Below are positions 1-7,444 of a DNA stretch of 48,186 nt, one piece after another; positions within the stretch are counted from its first letter, which is position 1; each line of letters begins with the position of its first letter. The DNA comes from an uncultured Ruminococcus sp. (GTDB lineage Bacteria > Bacillota > Clostridia > Oscillospirales > Ruminococcaceae), in NCBI GenBank assembly GCA_949291125.1, contig CASEUJ010000014.1, positions 1-48,186 of the forward strand. Reading direction: 5' to 3'. Below the pieces are notes generated by a model that did not search any database, was not told the origin of the DNA, and was given only the letters and a program-made list of their open reading frames with translations. The position numbers and the translations under genes were made by a program.

Positions 1-93
1 AAACAACCTGTTCCGATGATTAAAGGTAGGTCTGCTCCTCGTCCGGAATTTTCTCATCAGCGCAAGGTGTTTTGTCCCAAATATTCTATTTGA
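1..93 (+). CDS. 3' end of an unidentified element gene (partial)
   Basis: An open frame enters from the left edge and ends at the TGA at 91-93, giving 30 residues rich in basic residues and proline. It has no recognisable motif. It could be the tail of an upstream element gene or just an open frame. The oriT-like hairpin follows 10 bases later. Confidence 0.35.
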   Translation, partial: KQPVPMIKGRSAPRPEFSHQRKVFCPKYSI

Positions 94-103
94 TTTTTTA
101 TGC

Positions 104-146
104 GGGGTAAATGCCAATATCGCTTAAGTTGTTGGCATTGCGCCCC
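104..146. repeat. Inverted repeat, candidate oriT or mob operator
   Basis: An 8-bp perfect inverted repeat (AATGCCAA at 110-117, TTGGCATT at 132-139) is extended outward by GGGG (104-107) and CCCC (143-146) across a small mismatched step. It sits just upstream of the mobC-relaxase pair, where relaxosome nick regions usually lie. An operator for autoregulation by the ribbon-helix-helix MobC-like protein is the alternative. The nic site itself is not identified. Confidence 0.5.
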
Positions 147-178
147 TAATACCCCATTTTGAAAGGAAAGATATATCT

Positions 179-520
179 ATGAACAGAAACCCAAAAGAAA
201 AATTTGCCCGAATTGACATTCGAGTAAATCAAAAAGATAAAGACAAAATCAAACGATTTGCCGAAAAATGCAATTTATCTATTAGTGAATATATGGCGCA
301 AAGGGCATTGGGATATGAACCGACAACGGTTCTTCCTGATGTCTTTTTTAATTTCTATAACAAATTGTGTCAGCTTGACAGCACAGCAGGATTTACGCCC
401 GAAACAGAAAACAAACTGCTTTCACTGATTGATGAAATTCATTCGGAACTTTTATTACCACGGAAGGAGGATATGCATAAATGGCAACCACCGGATTCTG
501 GCCTGTCAAAAACAGGTTGA
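179..520 (+). CDS. MobC-like mobilization accessory protein
   Basis: 113 residues. The N-terminal half has the pattern of a ribbon-helix-helix DNA-binding protein: a strand-like segment around residues 12-17 (IDIRVN) followed by helices and the turn LSISEYM near 33-39. This is typical of small proteins encoded directly upstream of MOB-P relaxases, which bind oriT and assist nicking. AAAGGA precedes the ATG. The 3' end overlaps the relaxase gene by 40 bases in another frame, which suggests translational coupling. An inverted repeat directly upstream is a plausible binding site. The family is inferred from pattern and position. Confidence 0.75.
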   Translation: MNRNPKEKFARIDIRVNQKDKDKIKRFAEKCNLSISEYMAQRALGYEPTTVLPDVFFNFYNKLCQLDSTAGFTPETENKLLSLIDEIHSELLLPRKEDMHKWQPPDSGLSKTG

Positions 521-1848
521 AAGAAGTAATCGAATATGCCCGTAACCCCAACAAAACCACCGACAAGAAATTCTTGGATGAAGATTTATATTCAACACTC
601 CGTTATGTTGAGAATGATAAAAAGACGGATCAAACGATGTATGTTTCGGGTACCAACTGTCCGAAACAAAGAGCACGCGAATATATGATGGCTACTAAGC
701 GTCGTTACGGCAAGCTCGGCGGGAATGTTGCCTATCACGGTTATCAGAGTTTTGTAAGCGGCGAGGTTACGCCCGAAGAAGCACATCAAATCGGACTGGA
801 AACTGCAGGGCGTATGTGGGGCAAGGATTATGAGATAATCGTCACCACCCACCTGAACACAGATAATCTTCACAATCATATTGTGGTTAATTCGGTATCT
901 TTTCGCACCGGTCGGAAATTTGAGAACCATATTTCCGACCATTACAAGCTGAGAGAGATTTCCGATGCAGTTTGCTTGGAGCGAGGAAAAAGCGTATTGT
1001 CGCCGAGTAAATTCACAGGCAATCGAAAGAAAGATTATTGGATTCACAAAAGCGGCGGTTTAACTCACCGAGATGTTTTAAAACGAGATATTGACGAAGC
1101 AATTTCAAATACAACCAACTGGAAAACCTTTGATTTATACCTGAAAAATCTCGGCTACTCTTACGCTCGAAACAGCGATTACCGCCATCCCTCCATTATT
1201 GCTCCCGGTTGGAAACGCTCCGTCCGTCTTGATTCTTTGGGTGAGCAATATACGCAGGAGAAAATACGGCAGAGGCTGATTGATAATCAGAAAAATATTA
1301 CTCTTTACGCAATTCATATTCCAAAACGGTATGCACCGCTGTTACAGCTTGAATACGAATTTAAAAAAGCACAGCGTATGGACGGGATTCAACTTGCGTT
1401 TGCATTGATTATTGAGCTTTGGAAACTGATTACAGGCAACAATATAGAGCCGTCATTCCCAAAACCTCTATCCCCGGCACTACGGCAGGAAGTCAGAAAA
1501 TTAGATCAAACCTTAAAGGAATACAAGCTTCTTTGTGAGAATCAAATTGATTCTGCACAGGAGCTTGTTTCATTTATCGAGAAAAAATCTACGGATATTT
1601 CTGCTTTGGAATCAGAACGACAGAAAATTTATAACCGTATCCGACGCCCGAAATCAGAAGAAGAAAAAGAACAGAACAAAACGGCGGCAAGAAAAATCTC
1701 TGCAAAGTTAAAACCTTTGCGTGAAGATCTCAAAACTGCACAATCCATCACCGAGCGGTATCCGCATATCTTGAGATTGCTTGAAACCGAGCGTGCTATG
1801 GAAATACAAGTAAAAACCAAAAACAGAGAAAGGAATTATGAACGATGA
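481..1848 (+). CDS. MOB-P-type relaxase / mobilization nuclease
   Basis: 455 residues. It should nick one strand at oriT through a tyrosine and lead it into a recipient cell. Visible motifs are an N-terminal helix with a candidate catalytic tyrosine (Y19, in VIEYARNP), HGYQSF near residue 86, and the metal-binding triad HLNTDNLHNH at 124-133. The last is the HxxxDxxHNH signature of the VirD2-like relaxase domain. The C-terminal third (about 330-450) is charged and helical, probably coiled coil. AAGGAGG lies about 10 bases before the ATG, inside the end of the upstream gene. The stop overlaps the ParB-like gene by 4 bases (ATGA). Confidence 0.92.
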   Translation: MATTGFWPVKNRLKEVIEYARNPNKTTDKKFLDEDLYSTLRYVENDKKTDQTMYVSGTNCPKQRAREYMMATKRRYGKLGGNVAYHGYQSFVSGEVTPEEAHQIGLETAGRMWGKDYEIIVTTHLNTDNLHNHIVVNSVSFRTGRKFENHISDHYKLREISDAVCLERGKSVLSPSKFTGNRKKDYWIHKSGGLTHRDVLKRDIDEAISNTTNWKTFDLYLKNLGYSYARNSDYRHPSIIAPGWKRSVRLDSLGEQYTQEKIRQRLIDNQKNITLYAIHIPKRYAPLLQLEYEFKKAQRMDGIQLAFALIIELWKLITGNNIEPSFPKPLSPALRQEVRKLDQTLKEYKLLCENQIDSAQELVSFIEKKSTDISALESERQKIYNRIRRPKSEEEKEQNKTAARKISAKLKPLREDLKTAQSITERYPHILRLLETERAMEIQVKTKNRERNYER

Positions 1849-2702
1849 AAAACACACCGAAAAATATTGCAATAGAAAAACTATTTCCCTTTGAGGGACA
1901 TCCGTTTAAGGTACAAGATAACGAAGAAATGAACGTTTTGATCGAGAGTATTCAGGAGCAAGGTATTTTGTCTCCGCTAATCGTCCGACCAAAAGAAAAC
2001 ACCTCAGACGAATACGAAATTGTATCGGGACACAGACGGTTCCGTGCAGCAGTTAAGGCAGGGATGAAAGAAGTCCCTGCCTTAATTGTTCCTATTGATC
2101 GTGATGCCGCTGCCATTGCAGTGGTAGACAGCAATCTGCACCGAGAACATATTTTACCATCGGAAAAAGCCTTCGCTTACAAGCTGAAAATGGAAGCTTT
2201 ATCACGGCAAGGAAAACGAACCGATTTGACTTCGACACAACTTGTGTCGAAGTTGCGGAGCAATGAAATTATCGGACAAAGCACCGACGAAAGTCGTGAA
2301 ACCGTTCGTCGCTATATCCGCCTCACCAATCTTATCCCACCTATTTTAGATATGGTTGATGAAAAGCGCATTGCTTTCACTCCTGCTGTCGAACTATCCT
2401 ATCTGCTCCCCGAAGAACAGATAATGCTGCTGTCGGAAATGGAGTACAGCGACTGTACGCCCAATTTATCTCAGGCACAGCGTTTAAAGGCTCTCAGTAT
2501 GCAAGGCTTGTTTACGGAAGAAAGGCTGTCTGCCATTATGAGCGAAGAAAAAGCTAATCAGAAAGAGCGTGTGAAAATTCCCGCTGAACGTATCCGCAAA
2601 TATTTTCCGAAAGACTACACTATTACTCAAATGGAAGAAACCATTGTAAAACTCTGTGAAGCGTACCATCGAAAGCGGATGCGGGACAGAGATTCAAGAT
2701 AG
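1845..2702 (+). CDS. ParB/RepB/Spo0J-family protein
   Basis: 285 residues. The N-terminal ParB-type nuclease fold (about residues 5-95) contains the hallmark GHRRFRAA motif, now known in ParB proteins as a CTP-binding site. It is followed by a helix-turn-helix-like middle region (roughly 105-190). Proteins of this type bind centromere-like sites for partition or act as element-encoded regulators. No ParA partner is visible, so true partition is uncertain. It starts in the last codon of the relaxase gene (ATGA overlap), so the two are probably co-translated. A short direct/inverted sequence around TTCGACACAACTTGTGTCG (about 2231-2249) inside the gene is a chance coding palindrome or an internal binding site. 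Confidence 0.88.
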   Translation: MKNTPKNIAIEKLFPFEGHPFKVQDNEEMNVLIESIQEQGILSPLIVRPKENTSDEYEIVSGHRRFRAAVKAGMKEVPALIVPIDRDAAAIAVVDSNLHREHILPSEKAFAYKLKMEALSRQGKRTDLTSTQLVSKLRSNEIIGQSTDESRETVRRYIRLTNLIPPILDMVDEKRIAFTPAVELSYLLPEEQIMLLSEMEYSDCTPNLSQAQRLKALSMQGLFTEERLSAIMSEEKANQKERVKIPAERIRKYFPKDYTITQMEETIVKLCEAYHRKRMRDRDSR

Positions 2703-2711
2703 GAGGTGCTT

Positions 2712-2906
2712 ATGGATTTTAAGATGAACGCTGTAATTCACAGAGGAAACGATCATGAAAATTCATTGCGGACTTTCCAAAACAAGAGAGTGGGATATCT
2801 TGAGCAGGAAATCCGTTCCTTTGATGTTGAAACCTTACGCTTACTTCTATCCGACCTTCAAAAACGAGACCGCACAATAGAAACGGTTACAGGGATAGCC
2901 GTATAA
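2712..2906 (+). CDS. Small element protein, unknown function
   Basis: 64 residues when started at the ATG at 2712. AGGAGG at 2701-2706 sets this start; an in-frame GTG at 2706 lies inside that ribosome site and is unlikely. The protein is charged, has no signal peptide or membrane segment, and ends in an amphipathic helix with leucine spacing (ETLRLLLSDLQKRD). It lies between parB-like and recombinase genes in the same orientation with short gaps. I do not recognise the family; a regulatory or accessory role in excision would be a guess. Confidence 0.65.
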   Translation: MDFKMNAVIHRGNDHENSLRTFQNKRVGYLEQEIRSFDVETLRLLLSDLQKRDRTIETVTGIAV

Positions 2907-2928
2907 TCAGAGGGTAAGGAGGGCAACT

Positions 2929-4779
2929 ATGATGAAAAAACAAAAACGAAACAATAAGGACAATCGTGGCGTAGCTATCTACGCCCGAAAGTCCCGCATT
3001 ACAAATAAAGGTGACAGTATCGGCGTACAGTTTAAGCAATGCGCCGAATATGCCAAAAGAGAACTTCAGCTTAACGACGATTACAACTTTATGGAATATG
3101 AGGATAAAGGGTTAAGTGGCTACTATTCCGACCGTCCCAATTTCCAGCGTATGCTTCACGATATTGAAATGGGTGAAATCCGTGCTATTGTCTGCTACAA
3201 ATTAGACCGTATCGGCAGAAAGACAAGCGACCTGCTGCGGCTTTTGGATTTTCTTGAAAAGCACAAGGTGGATTTGCTAATCTGCTCCAATAATATCAAC
3301 ACCGCTTCCGGCGTGTCCAAAATATTTATTCAGATTTTTGCTGTGGTTGCGGAATTTGAGCGTGATACTCTGACCGAGCGTATTACAGATAATATGATGG
3401 AACTGGCTAAGGACGGACGCTGGCTTGGCGGAAATACACCCACAGGTTTCACAGTGAAGCGTGTAAAAACCGGCAGTGGCAAAAACAAATCAGCTTACAG
3501 TTATTTGGAGAGTATTCCTGAAGAAAAAGCAATGATACAAAAGCTCTATGAAATATTTGCCTCAACCCGTTCTATCAAGAAAACAGCAGACAAGATGAAT
3601 GAACTCGGCTATCGTACAAAGATAGGGAGCAAGTTCAACACTTCCACTACAAGATTATTATTAAAAAATCCTGTTTACTGCGTTGCTGATGAAATTGCTT
3701 ACAACTATTTCTACGAAAACGGCGGCGGACTATGTGCTGGTCTGTCAGAGTTTGACGGTCAACACGGACTATCTGCATATAACAAAACCGACCAAGAGAA
3801 GTTTGAGGACGCTGACAGCACCTTCATTTCTCCGAAATTCGTACAGTTAATGTCTGCAAAGTCTGTTTCTGAATGGATTATCTCGGTTGGCAGGCACGAA
3901 GGCTTTATTCCGAGTCAGCAATGGATTGATACACAAAATATGCTTAATTCCATTGCAGAAAAGTACAACCGCCCGCACCGAAAGACTAATGCCCTGCTGG
4001 CAGGGCTGATATACTGTCCGCATTGTGGGAAACGACTCAGAGTGATTTCCGAATCGAACCGATGGACAAACGGCAAGCCGAGATTCAAATATGTCTGTCC
4101 CGGCTATCGTGCAGGAGAATGTACTTTTCGTGCTGTTGACGGTGTACTGCTTGATGAATTTGTAGTCAAACAGTTATCCAATCTCTCCGATGAAGGCAGC
4201 GAATACTTTGTCAAATTACTCAATCAAAAGGCTTCGGATATTTTTAAGAATACTCAGAATGAGCAAGAACTAATCGAACTGAAGAAAAAGAAAGTACAGC
4301 TTGAAGCTGCTGTTTCGAATCAGGTGAAAAATCTGCGGGAAGCAGACGAAAACTTAAAACGGTTTATTCAAGACGATGTAAAAGGACTGACAGATGAGCT
4401 TTCTGAAACGGAAACTTTGCTCCAAAAATTAGAGAACAGCAGGCAAAGTCAGATGTATGCTGTCAGAGATATTGAAGAAATCAAAGAAAGGTTGTTATCC
4501 TTTGAGAAATACGCAAAGGACGCACAGCAGGATGTGTTAGTAACACTGATACAATCCTTTGTGGAGCGTATCTATATCGTTGATAAAAACGACGAGCGTT
4601 ACTGTCATATCTTTATTAAAGGTTGCACCAAAGAGGACTATGATGAGTTCTTCCGGGCAACCGGTTACATATCCGGTGCGAGAGAAACATGTACTATCAC
4701 ATCCAAATTGTATTTGTGTGATTTAGATGAGTGTTGCAAATACCACATGATACTTGCAATTCCATTTCGAATGTGCTAA
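2929..4779 (+). CDS. Large serine recombinase (element integrase)
   Basis: 616 residues. Site-specific integrase/excisionase. The resolvase-type catalytic domain (about 14-155) has YARKS with the nucleophile Ser22, the KLDRIGRKTSDLL region near 91-103, and AEFERDTLTERI. The recombinase domain spans about 165-340. A zinc ribbon follows with cysteines at 363, 366, 390 and 398 (CPHC...CPGYRAGEC), then a long coiled coil (about 425-525). This is the full domain order of large serine integrases. AAGGAGG precedes two adjacent ATGs; the first is taken. It is the last gene of the element, and such genes usually lie next to the att site. Confidence 0.95.
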   Translation: MMKKQKRNNKDNRGVAIYARKSRITNKGDSIGVQFKQCAEYAKRELQLNDDYNFMEYEDKGLSGYYSDRPNFQRMLHDIEMGEIRAIVCYKLDRIGRKTSDLLRLLDFLEKHKVDLLICSNNINTASGVSKIFIQIFAVVAEFERDTLTERITDNMMELAKDGRWLGGNTPTGFTVKRVKTGSGKNKSAYSYLESIPEEKAMIQKLYEIFASTRSIKKTADKMNELGYRTKIGSKFNTSTTRLLLKNPVYCVADEIAYNYFYENGGGLCAGLSEFDGQHGLSAYNKTDQEKFEDADSTFISPKFVQLMSAKSVSEWIISVGRHEGFIPSQQWIDTQNMLNSIAEKYNRPHRKTNALLAGLIYCPHCGKRLRVISESNRWTNGKPRFKYVCPGYRAGECTFRAVDGVLLDEFVVKQLSNLSDEGSEYFVKLLNQKASDIFKNTQNEQELIELKKKKVQLEAAVSNQVKNLREADENLKRFIQDDVKGLTDELSETETLLQKLENSRQSQMYAVRDIEEIKERLLSFEKYAKDAQQDVLVTLIQSFVERIYIVDKNDERYCHIFIKGCTKEDYDEFFRATGYISGARETCTITSKLYLCDLDECCKYHMILAIPFRMC

Positions 4780-4902
4780 ACTACTTATATCGTCTCTTGT
4801 CATGACGATACCTCCTTTGATTTTTGGGTTCGGTTGGCAGACCTTAACCTATTCTATCATAGGAGGTTCTTTTTTTCTACTCATAGCTAAAGCTTTTTTG
4901 TA

Positions 4903-4925
4903 CCCCCGGCTTAGCCGGGGGTTTT
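4903..4925 (+). terminator. Terminator after the recombinase gene
   Basis: CCCCCGGC-TTA-GCCGGGGG hairpin (4903-4921) followed by TTTT on the plus strand. It would end element transcription before it meets rplL, which is read in the opposite direction. Confidence 0.75.
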
Positions 4926-4933
4926 CGTTACAC

Positions 4934-4970
4934 AAAAAAGCCGCCGCATGAGCCATGCTCAAGCGACGAC
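4934..4970 (-). terminator. rplJ-rplL terminator
   Basis: On the minus strand, a 14-bp stem with one mismatch (4940-4970, loop ATG) ends in TTTTTT, 28 bases after the rplL stop. It is the last feature that clearly belongs to the chromosome next to the element. Confidence 0.85.
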
Positions 4971-4998
4971 CTTTGTCATCATGCAGATGTAATCTGAC

Positions 4999-5373
4999 TT
5001 ACTTCAGTTCGATGGTAGCGCCAGCCTCTTCGAGCTTAGCCTTCAGAGCCTCTGCGTCTGCCTTGGAAACGCCTTCCTTGATGGTTGCCGGTGCAGATTC
5101 TACAACAGCCTTTGCTTCCTTCAGACCCAGACCCAGCGCATCCTTTGCAGCCTTGATAACAGCCATCTTAGCGTCACCGAAGGATGCCAGAACAACGTCG
5201 AATTCAGTCTTTTCAGCTTCAGCGCCGCCTGCAGCACCGCCAGCAGCCGGAGCAGCCGCAACAGCAGCAGTTACGCCAAATTCTTCCTGGATTGCTTCTA
5301 CCAGTTCAGCCAGTTCGAGCACAGACAGTTCCTTGATGTCTTCTACGAACTTCAATACCTTTTCAGATGCCAT
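4999..5373 (-). CDS. rplL: 50S ribosomal protein L7/L12
   Basis: 124 residues. Forms the mobile L12 stalk that recruits translation GTPases. The N-terminal dimerisation/L10-binding region (1-32) is followed by the Ala/Gly-rich hinge ([12 protein letters not shown], about 46-57) and the C-terminal domain with the conserved [12 protein letters not shown] helix. Length is normal. The ATG at 5373 is chosen because AAAGGAG precedes it; upstream in-frame codons are untranslated leader. It lies 70 bases downstream of rplJ in the same transcript and is followed by a strong terminator. rpoB, the usual next gene, is not present here; the mobile element occupies that side. Confidence 0.97.
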   Translation of the reverse strand: MASEKVLKFVEDIKELSVLELAELVEAIQEEFGVTAAVAAAPAAGGAAGGAEAEKTEFDVVLASFGDAKMAVIKAAKDALGLGLKEAKAVVESAPATIKEGVSKADAEALKAKLEEAGATIELK

Positions 5374-5443
5374 GATAATAAACTCCTTTTTCAAAATTTC
5401 AAAAATCTTTGTTGCTTGTGCGCCCTATAAAAGAGCCACATGA

Positions 5444-5959
5444 TTACGCAGCAGAATCTTCTGTATTCTTGCTGTCGACCACTGCCTGAAGTGTTGCAGC
5501 CAGCTTCTGCATCGGGCCCTGGAGAGAGCCAACGAGCTGTGCAAGCAGTGTTTCCTTCGACGGAATCTTCGAGAGCTTTGTTACGCCTTCGGTGTCATAA
5601 GCCACGCCTTCTACATAACCAGCCTTCAGGTTGAAGAAATCGTTGTGTTCCTCAGCGAACTTACCAAGGATTCTTGCCGGAGCAGTCTGGTCGTCATTTG
5701 ACAATGCCACTGCAGTTGTACCGTGAAGCACTTCGTCAAATGCATCGATGCCCATGTTCTGGAATGCAAAACGCAGCATCGAGTTCTTCTCTACGACATA
5801 AGTTACGCCAGCCTCACGCATTTCCTTTCGCAGCTTGGTGTCATCCTCTACCGTGATACCCTTATAGTCCACAAGAACAAATGACACGCTGTTCTGGAGC
5901 AGCTCGGTCAAAGCAGCAACCTTTGCCTTCTTACTTTCGAGAATCTTTTCACTTGCCAT
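5444..5959 (-). CDS. rplJ: 50S ribosomal protein L10
   Basis: 171 residues. Anchors L7/L12 dimers to 23S rRNA and, with L12, autoregulates the operon through the L10 leader. The family pattern is clear: N-terminal helix (KKAKVAALTELLQ), FVLVDYKGITV, LRKEMREAGVTYVVEKNSM (about 40-58), GTTAVAL, and a C-terminal helix for L12 binding. The ATG at 5959 is preceded by GGAGGTG. A longer open frame upstream is leader RNA and is not translated. Gene order is rplJ-rplL. Confidence 0.97.
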   Translation of the reverse strand: MASEKILESKKAKVAALTELLQNSVSFVLVDYKGITVEDDTKLRKEMREAGVTYVVEKNSMLRFAFQNMGIDAFDEVLHGTTAVALSNDDQTAPARILGKFAEEHNDFFNLKAGYVEGVAYDTEGVTKLSKIPSKETLLAQLVGSLQGPMQKLAATLQAVVDSKNTEDSAA

Positions 5960-6142
5960 AATTGATTTCACCTCCGATAGATCATGTATCGTACCTGGAA
6001 ACCGCAATAAAAAACGCACGAGCCGACATAAGGATCGTGCGCTGTATTTCACAGAAAACTCATTGCACATTCCTCGGCTGGACTTCCACCCGAAATCCGG
6101 GCCGCCAGCTGTCTTTAGAATACGATATTGTGTTTGACAACG
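5960..6142 (-). promoter_or_regulatory. Ribosomal protein L10 leader
   Basis: About 180 bases of untranslated RNA between the rplJ promoter and its ATG, ending in an intrinsic terminator. Known biology: in Bacillus the L10(L12)4 complex binds this leader and favours termination. Position and architecture fit that mechanism; the protein-binding kink-turn was not modelled. A 109-bp near copy of its 5' part lies at 7286-7394. Confidence 0.8.
6009..6041 (-). terminator. Attenuator terminator in the L10 leader
   Basis: On the minus strand CGCACGA and TCGTGCG (6015-6041) form a 7-bp stem followed by TTTTTT (6014-6009), about 50 bases before the rplJ ATG. It is an intrinsic terminator inside a leader, so it is an attenuator. 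Only one arm's edge survives in the duplicated leader copy. Confidence 0.8.
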
Positions 6143-6148
6143 TTTTAT

Positions 6149-6177
6149 AGTATAACACACTTTCCCGGCGTTGTCAA
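6149..6177 (-). promoter_or_regulatory. rplJ promoter
   Basis: TTGACA (6177-6172), 17-bp spacer, TATACT (6154-6149) on the minus strand. A near-consensus sigma-A promoter directly upstream of the L10 leader. Confidence 0.85.
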
Positions 6178-6264
6178 GAGGTATGAGGTTTTTTTTTGAA
6201 GAATTTTTGGCGGATGTTTTGCAGCTGAAACATTTTTGGCCTTTTTTTGAAAGTTCCATTCTCT

Positions 6265-6954
6265 TTACATAAGTCCTATAACACCATAATACTCCAGCAC
6301 CACACCTACCAGCACCACTGCTACTGGCACTATATATGCCGAGACTTTTCCCAGCACTTGTTCCAGCTTCTGGATCGTTCGCGTTCCCTGCAATTTGTTG
6401 TACCCAAAATACAACAGGATCAGTGGTAACACATACATAAAATTATAGAGCAACACAAAGAGCAGCGTCAAAGGAAAGACCAGATCATACTGGCTCAGCG
6501 CCGCCAAAAACCCGAAGTAAGGCAAGGCGCTTGTAAGCTCCACCAGGCAAAAAAACGCACCCATGACAAACAGGGACAGCGGTGACAACCGAGCCGGTGT
6601 TTTGACGGATTCAGTGCTGTCTTGACTCTCACCGACGCGTGCAGCACGGCGAGTCTTTCTCATAAGATGGAACCCCAGTACCATGCACACAATACCTGCT
6701 AAGCATGCTGCCACTGAGATAGGACGCGGATAGGCTATGGCAAGTCCCGTCAGAAGTCGGGACAACCAAGTAGCGATCCCATAATAAATTGCCAGACCCA
6801 TCAGCAGATTGGCAAGACCGATCCCCACGATAAAATACCAAATGTACCACTTCTTTTTCACCATTGCCTGCAAGATCAGCTGCTGAGCAATGGCCGAGGG
6901 GTTCAGGCTGTCGAAAAAGCTAGTGGTGATGGTCATTCCAAGTAATGTTAGCAT
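6265..6954 (-). CDS. GAP/LysE-like membrane transporter
   Basis: 229 residues with about six hydrophobic helices (roughly 2-30, 38-65, 75-97, 124-148, 155-178, 205-226). The N-terminal DSLNPSAIAQ resembles the first helix of GAP (SfLAP) and LysE-superfamily exporters; the basic loop around residues 98-112 separates the two halves. Substrate unknown. GGAGGG lies 8 bases before the ATG. It has its own strong promoter (7111-7139) and a folded leader of about 150 bases. It sits alone between rplJ and the L10/AraC scar, suggesting an inserted accessory gene. The family assignment is by motif and topology only. Confidence 0.65.
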   Translation of the reverse strand: MLTLLGMTITTSFFDSLNPSAIAQQLILQAMVKKKWYIWYFIVGIGLANLLMGLAIYYGIATWLSRLLTGLAIAYPRPISVAACLAGIVCMVLGFHLMRKTRRAARVGESQDSTESVKTPARLSPLSLFVMGAFFCLVELTSALPYFGFLAALSQYDLVFPLTLLFVLLYNFMYVLPLILLYFGYNKLQGTRTIQKLEQVLGKVSAYIVPVAVVLVGVVLEYYGVIGLM

Positions 6955-7105
6955 TATATAAACCCTCCTGGTTTTCTATTTTCCTGCCCTAGGGTACCCT
7001 TCCATTGGACATAAAAATAAGCGCAAACTTCGTATCTTCATTGGCCTAATGATACGAAATTCACGCTTTCAGCTTCCCCGGCGGCAAGCAATACAAATTC
7101 AATTT
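6955..7105 (-). promoter_or_regulatory. Structured 5' leader of the GAP-family gene
   Basis: About 150 untranslated bases follow the promoter. A long hairpin (7021-7066) pairs a GCGTGAATTTCGTATC-like arm with GATACGAAGTTTGCGC and a short inner stem. It is followed on the minus strand by the T-rich run TTATTTTTA. This looks like a terminator or expression platform. I could not match it to a riboswitch class. Confidence 0.5.
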
Positions 7106-7110
7106 TTTTT

Positions 7111-7139
7111 ATTATATACTGCCAAAAAGACGTTGTCAA
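7111..7139 (-). promoter_or_regulatory. Promoter of the GAP-family gene
   Basis: TTGACA (7139-7134), 17-bp spacer, TATAAT (7116-7111) on the minus strand: full consensus. Confidence 0.85.
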
Positions 7140-7186
7140 CTGCCTTTGAAAAAATATACATATTTGTCATATTTTACCCTGTCTGC

Positions 7187-7276
7187 CTACACCCGGTCTT
7201 CCACGACCTGCATTTTTTGATAAAACGAATCATCCCACAGCAGCGTCTGATATTGCTTTGGTGTCAGACCCACATA
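7187..7276 (-). pseudogene. Remnant of an AraC regulator C-terminus
   Basis: In frame, this reads as the last 29 residues of an AraC protein closely matching the end of the regulator at 8059-8907. For example, LTPKQYQ, DDSFYQK and QVVEDRV are shared, with a stop four codons earlier than in that gene. Over 86 bases I count 8 differences. No start or upstream coding sequence exists; the fragment abuts the L10-leader copy. It is a dead fragment. Confidence 0.85.
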
Positions 7277-7285
7277 AGAACCGTG

Positions 7286-7394
7286 GCTGTATTTCACAGA
7301 AAACTCATTGCACATTCCTCGGCTGGACTTCCACCCGAAATCCGAGCCGCCAGCTGTCTTTAGAATACGATATTGTGTTTAACAACATTTTATA
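7286..7394 (-). repeat. Second copy of the L10 leader (109 bp)
   Basis: Direct repeat of 6041-6149 with three mismatches by eye. It contains the 5' part of the L10 leader up to the edge of the -10 region. The promoter -35 and the 3' half of the attenuator are lost, so it should be non-functional. It lies between the membrane protein at 7445 and the AraC remnant. Confidence 0.9.
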
Positions 7395-7444
7395 TGTATA
7401 GCATTTTTGGCAAGGATACTTAACACACTCAAACAAGTTCTACA

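Larger units (their letters stand above)
1..4930. mobile_element. Right part of an integrative mobilizable element
   Basis: Consecutive plus-strand genes for a MobC-like accessory protein, a MOB-P relaxase, a ParB-like protein, a small ORF and a large serine recombinase. They are more AT-rich than the ribosomal-protein genes that follow. Junctions are tight or overlapping. There is no type IV secretion or coupling protein in view, so the element is probably mobilizable rather than self-transmissible, but its left end lies outside the window. The right boundary is inferred to lie between the recombinase stop (4779) and the rplL terminator (from 4934). I cannot define the att core without the left end or an empty site. 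Confidence 0.8.

Noticed and set aside
4754-4951. Plus-strand frame after the recombinase with a hydrophobic segment
   Set aside because: It runs through two terminator hairpins and overlaps the recombinase end; no ribosome site.
5960-6259. N-terminal extension of rplJ
   Set aside because: The open frame continues upstream, but it covers the promoter, leader and attenuator, and L10 has a fixed N-terminus at the ATG with GGAGGTG.
7049-7363. Plus-strand frame across the L10/AraC scar
   Set aside because: Antisense to a promoter and to a recognisable remnant; no coding pattern.
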